Of a stretch of 64,000 bases of DNA, positions 33,283 through 42,659 are shown piece after piece. The notes under the pieces are model-generated. The model had not been told where the DNA came from, ran no database searches, and saw only the letters and a list, made by a program, of their open reading frames with translations. The position numbers and the translations under genes are program-made. Origin of the DNA: Coriobacteriaceae bacterium (GTDB taxonomy: Bacteria > Actinomycetota > Coriobacteriia > Coriobacteriales > Coriobacteriaceae); the NCBI GenBank assembly GCA_025757745.1, contig CP107217.1, forward strand, positions 930,001 through 994,000. Reading direction: 5' to 3'. The first letter of the stretch is position 1. Each line of letters opens with the position of its first letter.

Positions 33283-33717
33283 ATGGGAATGACTGGTGCA
33301 TACGAGCGCAATCTCGATGCAAAAGGTCGTCTGTCCCTGCCTGCACCCCTTCGCGAGGAACTTGGAGAGCACGTTCGCGTGTTCAAAGCCCTGGATGTCG
33401 ATGCTCTGTACGTGTTCTCTGCCGAGGCCTTCGATAAGTGGGTCGAAGGACTCTTCGCGGGTCGTGAGGGCCACGAGGGTTTTAACCCGCGTGACATCAA
33501 CGACCAGAAGCTCATGAGGGCGATCAACAAGCGCACCACGTCGATGGATGTGGACAGCGCCGGTCGTATCGGTCTTTCTGAGTCTCTCCGCAAGCAGGCG
33601 AACCTTGACCGCGAGGTCACGGTTGTGGGCAACTACGACCACCTTGAGGTTTGGGACCGCGCCGCGGCCGATGAGGACGATGACGACGAGGTTCTGCTTG
33701 ACCTCTTCTTCTCGTAA
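33283..33717 (+). CDS. mraZ: Transcriptional regulator MraZ
   Basis: MraZ (144 residues) is a ring-forming DNA-binding regulator at the head of the dcw cluster. Two swapped-hairpin AbrB-like halves are visible: NLDAKGRLSLPAPLREEL (residues 9-26) and VDSAGRIGLSESLRKQANL (around 88-106). GAGGGGAGGG precedes the ATG. It should bind the G-rich boxes upstream. The C-terminus is acidic. rsmH follows 20 bp downstream. Confidence 0.95.
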   Translation: MGMTGAYERNLDAKGRLSLPAPLREELGEHVRVFKALDVDALYVFSAEAFDKWVEGLFAGREGHEGFNPRDINDQKLMRAINKRTTSMDVDSAGRIGLSESLRKQANLDREVTVVGNYDHLEVWDRAAADEDDDDEVLLDLFFS

Positions 33718-33737
33718 GGGCAAGGCACGAGTAACGG

Positions 33738-34703
33738 ATGGAGCGTGGGATCTTGACACAAGAATATCGGCATGAACCTGTCATGCTCGGCGAAGTGCTT
33801 GAGTCGCTGCAGCTCAAGAGCGGCTCCGTTGTCTGCGATTGCACCCTTGGCGGTGCCGGTCATTCGGTAAAGATGGCCGCGCAGGTGGGGGAGACGGGCC
33901 TTTTGCTCGGCGTCGATCAGGACGACATGGCCCTCGAGGCCGCTGGCGCCCGTCTGGACCGCGAGGTTCCCGGCGTCCCGCACCAGCTGCTGAAGGGCAA
34001 CTTCGGCGACTTGGACGAGCTGCTTTGCTCGGCCGAGGTGCCCGGGGTCGATGGCTTCCTGTTTGACTTGGGCGTTTCGTCACCGCAACTCGATATCCCT
34101 GGCAGGGGCTTTTCGTATAACGAAGATGCCCTATTGGACATGCGGATGGATCCGGGTAACAACACCCTAAACGCAGCTGAGGTCATCAACACCTATAACG
34201 AACACGACCTCGCCCGGATTCTACGCGTCTATGGCGAAGAGAAGTTCGCCTCGCAGATTGCGCGCGAGATCGTGCGCCGTCGCGAGCAAGAACCGATCGA
34301 AACCACCGGTCAATTTGTCGAGATCATCAAGGCTGGCATTCCGGCTGCCGCTCGTCGGCATGGTGGACACCCGGCCAAGAAGAGCTTCCAGGCCATTCGC
34401 ATCGAGGTCAACCACGAGCTCGATGTGCTCGAGAGGGGGCTTGACGCCGCCACCAGGTGGCTCAACCCGGGCGGACGCATCTGCGTCATCTCGTATCACT
34501 CGCTCGAGGACCGTATCGTAAAGAACCACTTTAAGGAGATGAGCCAGGGGTGCACGTGTCCGCCGGAGATTCCGGTGTGCGTGTGCGGCAACGTGCCGAT
34601 ACTCAAGGTCATCACCCGCAAACCCTTGGTTGCCCAACCCGATGAGGTCGCGCGCAACCCTCGGGCGAGATCAGCCAAAATCCGCGTGGCGCAGCGCCTG
34701 TAG
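33738..34703 (+). CDS. rsmH: 16S rRNA (cytosine-N4) methyltransferase RsmH
   Basis: RsmH/MraW (321 residues) methylates C1402 of 16S rRNA. Family blocks are HEPVMLGEVLE, CTLGGAGHS near residue 36, FDLGVSSPQLD near 113, FSYNEDALLDMRMD near 131, and VISYHSLEDRIVK near 250. A TTG at 33753 with a better-spaced GGAG could be the true start, which would remove five residues. It lies between mraZ and the ftsL-like gene. Confidence 0.95.
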   Translation: MERGILTQEYRHEPVMLGEVLESLQLKSGSVVCDCTLGGAGHSVKMAAQVGETGLLLGVDQDDMALEAAGARLDREVPGVPHQLLKGNFGDLDELLCSAEVPGVDGFLFDLGVSSPQLDIPGRGFSYNEDALLDMRMDPGNNTLNAAEVINTYNEHDLARILRVYGEEKFASQIAREIVRRREQEPIETTGQFVEIIKAGIPAAARRHGGHPAKKSFQAIRIEVNHELDVLERGLDAATRWLNPGGRICVISYHSLEDRIVKNHFKEMSQGCTCPPEIPVCVCGNVPILKVITRKPLVAQPDEVARNPRARSAKIRVAQRL

Positions 34704-34793
34704 GCGCGACCGCGCGAAATTGGACCTCCCGCTCGCACCATAAACGAAGCTTAAACACACTACCAACGTACTCGGGATGGGAGGCGGCATATC

Positions 34794-35264
34794 ATGGGCT
34801 ATAACACCTCAAACGCAGCACTCGCCTATGATATGAACGCCATGCCCGCCTACCGCGAGGCACCGCAGGCGCCCGTTGCCCCTCGTGAGCAACGCACGCC
34901 GCGTTTTGATGTCTACACGGGCGCGGGCCGTCAGGCAAACCAGGCGGTAAGCCCGGTTTTCATGAGCGTTCTTAAAACGGTTTGCATCATTGCGGCTGTC
35001 TTCATGACGATCGGTGTCGCGCGCGTGGCGCTTGCCGGTGTTACGGCCCAGGTGCTTAACGGCAACGCAGAGCTTACCAACACGCTCGAGAAGGCGACCG
35101 ACGAGAGTTCTAACCTTGAGGTCATGCATTCGGTCTATGGTGCCGACACGCGTATTCGCGATCTTGCGGGCGCCTATGGCATGGTGGAGCCCAGCGAGAG
35201 CGTTACGCTTGACTTTTCGCAGGATGCAGCCGCGGGCGCTAGCTCGACTGCGGCCGCTCAGTAA
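34794..35264 (+). CDS. FtsL-like bitopic division protein
   Basis: A 156-residue protein with a Pro-rich cytoplasmic N-terminus, one membrane segment (LKTVCIIAAVFMTIGVARVALA, about residues 60-81) and a short extracytoplasmic helical region. Sequence conservation is low, but size, topology and position between rsmH and ftsI are those of FtsL, which together with FtsB/DivIC and FtsQ recruits and activates FtsWI. The symbol is withheld because the identification rests on context. GGGAGGCGGC precedes the ATG. Confidence 0.75.
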   Translation: MGYNTSNAALAYDMNAMPAYREAPQAPVAPREQRTPRFDVYTGAGRQANQAVSPVFMSVLKTVCIIAAVFMTIGVARVALAGVTAQVLNGNAELTNTLEKATDESSNLEVMHSVYGADTRIRDLAGAYGMVEPSESVTLDFSQDAAAGASSTAAAQ

Positions 35265-35282
35265 ATAAGACGGTAGCTGAGT

Positions 35283-37148
35283 ATGACAAATGACTATCGC
35301 CGCGGTTCCGACGGGGACCACGGGTCTGGACGTCCCTCCTCGCGGGGACGTTCTGGTTATCAAGGAACGGGTCGGCCATCTTACAACGCGGGGCCGTCCT
35401 ATGGCAACGACCCTGCGTCGCGTCTTCGTGGTTCGGGCGGACCTCGGGTGCGCAATACGGGCGCGCGCAAGGGGTCGTCGTCTGAATGGGTTACGGGAAC
35501 GCCGCTGCCTCGCCGCGATGTCGTTATGGGCTGTATCGGGGTTGGCCTTGCCGCGGGCGTCTTCCGTCTTGCCGAATACCAGATCGTGAATGCTGACAAG
35601 CTGCGCGAGCGCGCGGACGCGCGTCGTCTGCTTTCACAGACGCTCTATGCCAAACGTGGCACTATCTACGACCGCAACGGCAACGTGCTGACGTCGTCAG
35701 TCGAATGCCGCAATGTCGCCGTGAACCCTCAGCTTGTCGAGGACGTCGACAAGACGGTCTCGGCGCTGGTCAAGGCCACCGGTATCGATAAAAAGACCTG
35801 TCGCAAGCTGGTACTGTCTGATGGTTCCTGGGTGTATATCAAGCGCCAGGTCGACGAGGATGACGCTGCCGCCCTGGAAAAGAAGAATCTACCCGGCGTG
35901 CTCTTTGAGCAGGCGATGAAGCGGGTTTACCCGTATGGAAACCTGGCTTCTCAGGTGCTGGGCGTCGTGAACGTGGACAACGCTGGCCTGACTGGACTCG
36001 AAAAACAATACGATGAGCTTCTGACCGGAACGAATGGCTCTCTTGTGCGCGAGCGCGCAAGAGATGGCGGCTACATCGCGGGCGGTGCCTATAAAAAGGT
36101 TGCCGCGATTGATGGCGTGGATATCGTGACGACGATCGACGTCAACATTCAGCGCGCCGCGGAAGATGCCTTGGCCGAGGCGGTCGAGAAGACGAAGGCC
36201 AAAAACGGGTCGGCCCTGGTGACCGACCCGACGACTGGAGAGATCCTGGCCGCCTGCTCGTATCCGACCTACGACCAGACCAATTTGGAAAACGCCAAGA
36301 CCGAGGACATGAACCTTCGTCTGGTGACGGATGCCTACGAGCCCGGCTCGGTCTTTAAGACGCTGGTTGCGGGCGCCGGATTTGATTTGGGCGTTGTGCG
36401 CCCGAGCACATCGTTTGAGGTTCCCGCGAGTATCAAGGTGGGCGACGATACCGTTACCGATGCCGACAAGCGTGACTACACCATGACAATGGACGTACGC
36501 GAGATGATGCGCCGTTCGTCCAATGTCGGTTTTGTCCTGGTGGGGCGCAAGATCGGTGCCGATGATTTTGCCACCTATGTGGACAAGTGGGGTATCGGTC
36601 ATAGCTCCGGTGTCGATTTTCCGGGTGAGAGTCTGGGCATCGTCAAGGAGCGCGACCAGTACGATGGTGCCACCTTGGGTGCTATGAGCTTTGGCCAGGC
36701 GCTGTCCGTCTCGCCGATTGAGGTCGCACGTGCCGTGGGCGGCATCGCGAACGGCGGCGTGATGATGACTCCGCACTTCTATAAGTCGAGCAAGGGCGAT
36801 GAAAAGGATTGGGGCGAGGGGGATCGCGCGATTTCCGAGGAGGCCGCCTCGCAGGTGACATCGTGTATGCAGACGGTCGTTGCCGAGGGAACGGGCGTTG
36901 GCGGCGCGGTGGACGGCTACGACGTGGCGGGCAAGACAGGTACGGCCGAGCGCGCCGATGAGAACGGCGGCTACCTCAAAGAGAACTACATGTCGTCTTT
37001 TATGGGGTTTGCCCCGGCGCAGTCGCCCAAGGTCCTGTGCTATATCACCCTTGACGGAACCCCGTCAGGCTCCGATGCCGCCGCAGTGCCGTTCCAGTCC
37101 ATTATGGCCAGTGCGCTTGACGTGTTGGGTGTCCCGCGCACCAAGTAG
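35283..37148 (+). CDS. ftsI: Division-specific peptidoglycan transpeptidase (FtsI/PBP3-like)
   Basis: A class B penicillin-binding protein of 621 residues. After a long basic Gly/Arg/Ser-rich cytoplasmic N-terminus (about 80 residues) comes the membrane anchor (VVMGCIGVGLAAGVFRLAE), a dimerisation domain (RGTIYDRNGNVLTSS), and a transpeptidase domain with SVFK (catalytic Ser, near 361), SSN near 416 and KTGTAE near 556. No PASTA domain is seen. It cross-links septal peptidoglycan with FtsW. The basic N-terminal extension is longer than usual. Confidence 0.93.
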   Translation: MTNDYRRGSDGDHGSGRPSSRGRSGYQGTGRPSYNAGPSYGNDPASRLRGSGGPRVRNTGARKGSSSEWVTGTPLPRRDVVMGCIGVGLAAGVFRLAEYQIVNADKLRERADARRLLSQTLYAKRGTIYDRNGNVLTSSVECRNVAVNPQLVEDVDKTVSALVKATGIDKKTCRKLVLSDGSWVYIKRQVDEDDAAALEKKNLPGVLFEQAMKRVYPYGNLASQVLGVVNVDNAGLTGLEKQYDELLTGTNGSLVRERARDGGYIAGGAYKKVAAIDGVDIVTTIDVNIQRAAEDALAEAVEKTKAKNGSALVTDPTTGEILAACSYPTYDQTNLENAKTEDMNLRLVTDAYEPGSVFKTLVAGAGFDLGVVRPSTSFEVPASIKVGDDTVTDADKRDYTMTMDVREMMRRSSNVGFVLVGRKIGADDFATYVDKWGIGHSSGVDFPGESLGIVKERDQYDGATLGAMSFGQALSVSPIEVARAVGGIANGGVMMTPHFYKSSKGDEKDWGEGDRAISEEAASQVTSCMQTVVAEGTGVGGAVDGYDVAGKTGTAERADENGGYLKENYMSSFMGFAPAQSPKVLCYITLDGTPSGSDAAAVPFQSIMASALDVLGVPRTK

Positions 37149-37271
37149 GGGGTTACTATCTATGAAATGGCCAGTCGGTTAATCCGGGTTGTTCACACGC
37201 CCTGCACCACGCGTAGGCGGCGCTGGGATACAATACGCCGATAGCATTATTAGGTTTACAGGGGAGCTGCA

Positions 37272-38696
37272 ATGATAGAGATCGCCGTCAACAATCTCGC
37301 GGCCGCAACAGGGGCCCGAACCGTGACGGGAGAAGCCGATCGGGTATGCCGCGGTTGCGTTATCGACTCGCGCCAGGTTGAGGAGGGCACGATATTCGTC
37401 GCCTTCCCGGGTGAAAAGGTCGACGGCAACGACTTTGCTTCCCGTGCCATCGAGTCGGGTGCCGGCGCCGTAGTGATGACGCGCGAGCCCGATGCCGAGC
37501 TGCTTTCGCTGGCCCATGAGAAGGGCTGCGCCATCCTGCATACCGATGACCCCGAGGAGTTTTTGCTGCGCCTGGCTCACGCTTATCGTTTGGAGCTTGG
37601 CTGCCTGGTAATTGGCATTACCGGCTCTATCGGCAAGACAACGACCAAGGACGTGCTCGCCGCGGTGCTCGCCAAGCGCTATCGCGTTTGGGCAACCAAG
37701 GGTAACTACAACAACCTGATCGGTATGCCGCTCACGGTGCTGGCGGCCCCTGCCGACACCGAGGTTCTGGTGCTCGAGATGGGCATGAACCATTTCCACG
37801 AGATTGAGCGCATGTCTCAGTCCGCCAATCCCAACCTTGCCATTGTGACCAAGATCGGCACCTCCCATATCGGTATTCTGGGCAGTCGCGAGAATATCGC
37901 TCGTGCCAAATCCGAGATTGTTGGCGGCATGTGCGCCGCCGGAGACCTTCTCCCGTTGCTGGTTTTGGGTGGTGAGGACGACTTTACTCCGTTCATCCGC
38001 GACACCTTTGCCGCGCCTGCGGGCGTCGACGTGATGCTTGCGGGCGTCTCGGACGACGATGAGGTCCGTGCGTGCGACATTCGCATTGATGACGAGGGGC
38101 GCCCGGTCTTTACGCTCGATTTTGGCTTGGGCGAGACTATCGACACACTGCTTGCCATTCCCGGCGCGCAGTCCGTTCCCAATGCCGTCAAGGCCGCGGC
38201 GGTTGCCTATCGTCTTGGCGTGACGCCCGAGCAGATCGATGCCGCCTTTAGGGGTCTTACGATTACCGGGCATCGCCAGGAAATCAAGCGCGCCAAGAGC
38301 GGCGCTCGCGTCATCGACGACTCATATAACGCCAGTGCCGAATCGATGGCAGCCGGCCTCGACCTGCTGTGTTCGCTTTCGTGCACGGGTTCGCGCATGG
38401 CGGTTCTGGGCGAGATGGGCGAGATGGGCGACGAGGCTCCTCGCATGCATGAGCTGGTGGGCGCCTATGCGGCGGCCAAGAAGCTCGATATGCTCGCATG
38501 TGTCGGCGGTGAGCTTGCCCAGCGTATGGCCGAGGCCGCGCGCATGATGGGTATGGATGAGGACCGCATTCAGGTGTTCTCCGACTATCAGCAGGTGCTC
38601 GACCGTATGGGCGGCGCTCTTGAGCAGCATGATGTCGTGCTGGTCAAGGGCTCACGCTTCGTTGAGCTCGATCGCTTTGTGGAAGGTGTGTGCTAG
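37272..38696 (+). CDS. murF: UDP-MurNAc-tripeptide-D-Ala-D-Ala ligase MurF
   Basis: MurF (474 residues) adds D-Ala-D-Ala to the UDP-MurNAc tripeptide, the last cytoplasmic peptide step. The ATP loop ITGSIGKTTTKDVL is near residue 116, LEMGMNHFHEIERMS near 172 and IDDSYNASAESM near 350. A possible -10 box, TACAAT, at 37229-37234 precedes it. The mraY ATG starts 3 bp after the stop codon. Confidence 0.95.
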   Translation: MIEIAVNNLAAATGARTVTGEADRVCRGCVIDSRQVEEGTIFVAFPGEKVDGNDFASRAIESGAGAVVMTREPDAELLSLAHEKGCAILHTDDPEEFLLRLAHAYRLELGCLVIGITGSIGKTTTKDVLAAVLAKRYRVWATKGNYNNLIGMPLTVLAAPADTEVLVLEMGMNHFHEIERMSQSANPNLAIVTKIGTSHIGILGSRENIARAKSEIVGGMCAAGDLLPLLVLGGEDDFTPFIRDTFAAPAGVDVMLAGVSDDDEVRACDIRIDDEGRPVFTLDFGLGETIDTLLAIPGAQSVPNAVKAAAVAYRLGVTPEQIDAAFRGLTITGHRQEIKRAKSGARVIDDSYNASAESMAAGLDLLCSLSCTGSRMAVLGEMGEMGDEAPRMHELVGAYAAAKKLDMLACVGGELAQRMAEAARMMGMDEDRIQVFSDYQQVLDRMGGALEQHDVVLVKGSRFVELDRFVEGVC

Positions 38697-38699
38697 TCC

Positions 38700-39719
38700 A
38701 TGTTCGGCAATCCTTCGTATCCTACGTACCAGGCATTTTTGGGGTTGGGCATCGCCGCCGTCATCGCGATGCTGCTTATGCCGTGGTGGATTAAGCTCCT
38801 GAAGGTCGAGGGCATCGGCCAGCAGGTTCGCGCCGATGGCCCCAAGCGCCATCTGATTAAGCAGGGCACGCCCACTATGGGCGGCGTCATCATCCTGGTC
38901 GCCGTTTCGCTGACGTGCCTTTTGATGGGTAAGCTCACCACCGAGCTCGTGCTTGTGCTGCTCGCCACGCTGGCAACCGGCGTTCTTGGCCTCATCGACG
39001 ACCTGACTTCTGTCACGCACGGCCGCTCGCTCGGCCTGACGCCTCACGCCAAGATGATTGGCCTTACCCTCATCTGCGTTACCTTTACCGTGCTTGCTGT
39101 CAACTGGTGCGGCGTCGCCCCCGAGATTCGTTTCCCCGGTGGCCTGACGATCGACCTTGGTGTGCTCTCGACCACCATTTGCGGCCTCTCTTTTCCGTGG
39201 CTCTACCTTGTCTTTTGCTGGCTGATGATCGCGGGCCTTTCCAACGCCGTAAACCTCACCGACGGCTTGGACGGTCTTGCCGGCGGCACCTCCATGATCG
39301 CCATGCTGGCCATGGCCGCCATGGCGTTTTTGCACGGCGATGTGAACCTGTCCATCTTCTGCACGGCGTGCGCCGGCGCCTGCCTGGGCTTTTTGTGGTT
39401 CAACTGCTATCCGGCGAGCATCTTTATGGGCGATACCGGCTCGCTTGCCCTGGGTGCCGCTTTTGCCTGCACCTCCATCATGACCAACACCGAAGTCGTT
39501 TCCCTCATCATCGGCGGTCTGTTTATCGTCGAGACCCTGTCGGTCATGATCCAGGTTGTCTATTTCCACTTTACGCACAAGCGCGTCTTCCTTATGGCGC
39601 CCATTCATCATCATTTCGAAAAGAAGGGCTGGGCCGAGACCAAGGTCGTCATCCGTTTTTGGATTGTCGCCGCGGCCTTCGGAGCCCTGGGCCTCGCGTT
39701 GTTCTTCCAGTTGGGATAG
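38700..39719 (+). CDS. mraY: Phospho-MurNAc-pentapeptide transferase MraY
   Basis: Integral membrane enzyme (339 residues, about ten hydrophobic segments) making lipid I from UDP-MurNAc-pentapeptide and undecaprenyl phosphate. Signature blocks are KQGTPTMGG near residue 57, GLIDDLTSVTHGRSLGLT near 97, NAVNLTDGLDGLAGG near 181 and FMGDTGSLALG near 241; the terminal MAPIHHHFEKKGWAET is also typical. It lies between murF and murD in the standard dcw order. Confidence 0.97.
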   Translation: MFGNPSYPTYQAFLGLGIAAVIAMLLMPWWIKLLKVEGIGQQVRADGPKRHLIKQGTPTMGGVIILVAVSLTCLLMGKLTTELVLVLLATLATGVLGLIDDLTSVTHGRSLGLTPHAKMIGLTLICVTFTVLAVNWCGVAPEIRFPGGLTIDLGVLSTTICGLSFPWLYLVFCWLMIAGLSNAVNLTDGLDGLAGGTSMIAMLAMAAMAFLHGDVNLSIFCTACAGACLGFLWFNCYPASIFMGDTGSLALGAAFACTSIMTNTEVVSLIIGGLFIVETLSVMIQVVYFHFTHKRVFLMAPIHHHFEKKGWAETKVVIRFWIVAAAFGALGLALFFQLG

Positions 39720-39728
39720 TGGTCTTTC

Positions 39729-41135
39729 ATGCCTCTTGCTGATGTCTTTAGCCTGCTCGTTTTGGGCCAGGGTAAGTCCGGTCTTGATGTCGCTCGCTGG
39801 GCGCTTGCACATCCCGAGCGTGTGAGTGCCGTTACCGTTTACGGTGGCGGCACGTCCGAGCCCAACGATGCCACGCGCTCGCTCGAGGCGCACGGGGCAT
39901 CGTTTGTCTACGGAACCGAGCAGGTCGAGGGCGCGTTTGATGTATGCGTGACGTGTCCGGGCATCTCGGAGTTCTCGGCATTCTTTAAGGCTGGCCGTGA
40001 TCACGCTGCCCAGATTATGGGTGAGCCCGAGTTTGCCTACCGTCTGTCTCCCCAAAATTGGATTGCCATTACGGGCACCAACGGCAAGACGACAACCACG
40101 TCACTGACCGATTACCTGCTTAAGGCAGCGGGCGAGGCGAGCGTTGCTGTCGGCAACATTGGCGAGCCTCCGGTGAACGAGATCGATGGCCGTGCGCATA
40201 ACGAGTGGTTTGTGGCGGAGCTTTCGAGCTATCAGATCGCAACGACCCAGGAGCTTCACCCCCGTGTGGCGGTGCTGCTCAACATTACCCCCGACCATCT
40301 GGGCTGGCATAAGAGCCATAAGAACTATGCGCTCGCCAAGATTAAGCTCTTCGAGAATATGGTCGACGATGACCTGGTGATTGTTGACGTCGAGGATGCC
40401 GGTATCCACGAGATCGATGAGTACATCTATGTTCCGGGCCGTCGCATCTGCAAGGTTGCTTTTGACGAGCCTGCGGGCGAGGACGCCGCATTTGTGCGCG
40501 ATGGCAAGATGGTCGTTCGTCTGAAGGGCGTCGAGACCCCGCTCGTCGATACGTCCGAGCTTAAGATTTCGGGCCATCACAATGTAATCAATGCCCTGTG
40601 TGCTGCCACGGCGGCCCTGACGGTCGGCGCCGATGTTGACGGTGTGTGTCGCGGCCTGGTCTCGTTCCAGCCGCTGGAGCACCGCGTTGAGCCCTGTGGC
40701 GAGATCGATGGCGTGCGCTATGTCAACGATTCCAAGGCAACGAACACCGATGCGGTCGAAAAGGCCTTGACGGCGTTTCCCGATGACGATGTGATCTTGC
40801 TGCTCGGCGGTCACGATAAGGGCACGCCGCTCGATTCCTTTGCCCGCGTTGTGATGGATAACGTTCGCTCGGTGGTCTGCTTTGGCGACGCGTGCGAGCG
40901 CTTTACCGCCGCTATGGACGAGGCGGATGTCGACGGTGATGTCGATATCGCTCAGGCCGACGACCTGCGCGATGCCGTGGACGTTGCCCGTTCGCTCTCG
41001 AGCCGCGGCGATGTGATCTTACTGTCGCCCGCCTGCTCTTCGTTCGATGAGTTCTCGGGCTACGAGGAGCGCGGTCGCGTGTTTAAGGACTATGTGGCCC
41101 AGCTTGCAGCTGCGTCCAATACGCAAATGGAATAG
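39729..41135 (+). CDS. murD: UDP-MurNAc-L-Ala-D-Glu ligase MurD
   Basis: MurD (468 residues) adds D-glutamate to UDP-MurNAc-L-alanine. It has the ATP loop ITGTNGKTTTTSLTDYLLK near residue 115, NITPDHLGWHKSH near 186 and NDSKATNTDAVEKAL near 335. The gene starts 9 bp behind mraY and ftsW follows at once. Confidence 0.95.
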   Translation: MPLADVFSLLVLGQGKSGLDVARWALAHPERVSAVTVYGGGTSEPNDATRSLEAHGASFVYGTEQVEGAFDVCVTCPGISEFSAFFKAGRDHAAQIMGEPEFAYRLSPQNWIAITGTNGKTTTTSLTDYLLKAAGEASVAVGNIGEPPVNEIDGRAHNEWFVAELSSYQIATTQELHPRVAVLLNITPDHLGWHKSHKNYALAKIKLFENMVDDDLVIVDVEDAGIHEIDEYIYVPGRRICKVAFDEPAGEDAAFVRDGKMVVRLKGVETPLVDTSELKISGHHNVINALCAATAALTVGADVDGVCRGLVSFQPLEHRVEPCGEIDGVRYVNDSKATNTDAVEKALTAFPDDDVILLLGGHDKGTPLDSFARVVMDNVRSVVCFGDACERFTAAMDEADVDGDVDIAQADDLRDAVDVARSLSSRGDVILLSPACSSFDEFSGYEERGRVFKDYVAQLAAASNTQME

Positions 41136-41144
41136 GGGTTGCCG

Positions 41145-42659
41145 GTGAGAGAGGAGAGCCCCCGACAGAATATGAGGAGGCCCGACTCGGACCGTGCTTC
41201 CTCGCAGCGCAGCACGCCGCGCGCCGGTCGTCGCACGCAGGGCATCGGCGAACGTTATATCGCTGGCGTCCCCGCACGTATCATGCGACCCCGCCTGGTC
41301 TTTTTGACCTGCCTGTTCTCGCTGGTCTGTTTTGGCCTGCTTATGGTGTACTCGGCTTCTTCAGTCGAGGCGCTTCACGAGAACGACTCCGCGACCTACT
41401 TTTTGTTCCGGCAGTTTATGTTCACTGTCGTCGGCGTTGCTGCCCTCGAGTTCATCGCGCGCGTTGCACCCGATAGCTGGTTTGGCGAAGGGGCGCTTAA
41501 ACTTGCCCTTATCGCTATGATGATCTTGCTGCTTGCGGTGTTCCTCTTTGGTAGCGGCAGCCGTGGCGCTACGCGTTGGCTGAGCATTGCCGGCATTCAG
41601 TTTCAGCCATCGGAGTTTCTCAAGCCGTTTGCCATTGCCTATTCTGCCATCATGCTCGATCGCGTGTTTTCGCCCGGCGGTAACATCAATGAGTTCCTTA
41701 AGGGCATGGGCTTATATTTGGGCATATCGCTCGTCTTGATTTTTATTCAGCCCGACTTTGGCACCATCCTGATTATTCTGTTGACGATCATGTGCATGGC
41801 GCTCTTTGCCGGTCTTGACCCAAAATTCATTATCGGTGCGATTCTTGCTGGCGCCGTCATCATCGTGATCGCTCTTGTCGTCGAGCCGTACCGTATGGTG
41901 CGCATTCAGGTTCTCTTGAACCCTTGGGCAGATGAATATGGAGACGGGTATCAGGCAACGCTCGCCATTATGGCGTTTGCTTCGGGCGGACTGTTCGGCC
42001 GCGGTATCGGTAACTCAACCATGAAGTACTCGTATTTGCCCGAGGCACACAACGACTACATCCTGGCCATCATTGGCGAGGAGGTTGGCTTTTTGGGGAC
42101 GCTGCTGTTTTTCTTGGTGTTTGCGATGCTGATCTACTCGGCGTTTCGAATTGCCGAGCAGGCCGCCGATCGTCGCGGGGCGCTCATGGCTTCGGGCTCT
42201 GCGGTTATCCTCGCGGTGCAGTTTTTGATCAACGCGCTGGGTATTCTCAACGTGTTTCCTATGACGGGTAAGCCGCTGCCGTTTATCAGCTATGGCGGCT
42301 CGTCGATTATCGTGTCGCTCATGCTCGCCGGGCTTATTTTACGCGTCTCGCACGAGAGCGCTCGACGCGATGAATACGATCGTCGTCGCGATAGCTTTGC
42401 CGTTATGGACGAGAGCACTGCCGGTGTTCCCCATACGCGTGGGGAGCGCTCGTCGCGTGGCGGTTTTACCGTCTTGAACGGTTTTGCTTCGGAGTCGGAT
42501 GCTCGTCCGCGCTCGGTGCCGCAGAGTCGCCCGCAACGACCGACGCCGCGCAATACGGGTGGCGGATATAATCGGATCGACTTGAATTCGGACCCGTCGG
42601 CGCGCTTGCGCACCGACGACCAGGGGCCGCGCGTACGAAGGGACTACCATGACCGATAA
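41145..42659 (+). CDS. ftsW: Peptidoglycan glycosyltransferase FtsW
   Basis: SEDS-family septal glycosyltransferase (about 504 residues) with about ten membrane segments. RVFSPGG, IFIQPDFGTILIIL, EAHNDYILAIIGEEVGFLG and PFISYGGSSI are conserved SEDS motifs. A basic cytoplasmic N-terminus (about 45 residues) and an Arg/Ser-rich tail of about 90 residues flank the core. I prefer the GTG at 41145, placed 6 bp after AGGGG, over the TTG at 41139. The stop overlaps murG. Confidence 0.93.
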   Translation: MREESPRQNMRRPDSDRASSQRSTPRAGRRTQGIGERYIAGVPARIMRPRLVFLTCLFSLVCFGLLMVYSASSVEALHENDSATYFLFRQFMFTVVGVAALEFIARVAPDSWFGEGALKLALIAMMILLLAVFLFGSGSRGATRWLSIAGIQFQPSEFLKPFAIAYSAIMLDRVFSPGGNINEFLKGMGLYLGISLVLIFIQPDFGTILIILLTIMCMALFAGLDPKFIIGAILAGAVIIVIALVVEPYRMVRIQVLLNPWADEYGDGYQATLAIMAFASGGLFGRGIGNSTMKYSYLPEAHNDYILAIIGEEVGFLGTLLFFLVFAMLIYSAFRIAEQAADRRGALMASGSAVILAVQFLINALGILNVFPMTGKPLPFISYGGSSIIVSLMLAGLILRVSHESARRDEYDRRRDSFAVMDESTAGVPHTRGERSSRGGFTVLNGFASESDARPRSVPQSRPQRPTPRNTGGGYNRIDLNSDPSARLRTDDQGPRVRRDYHDR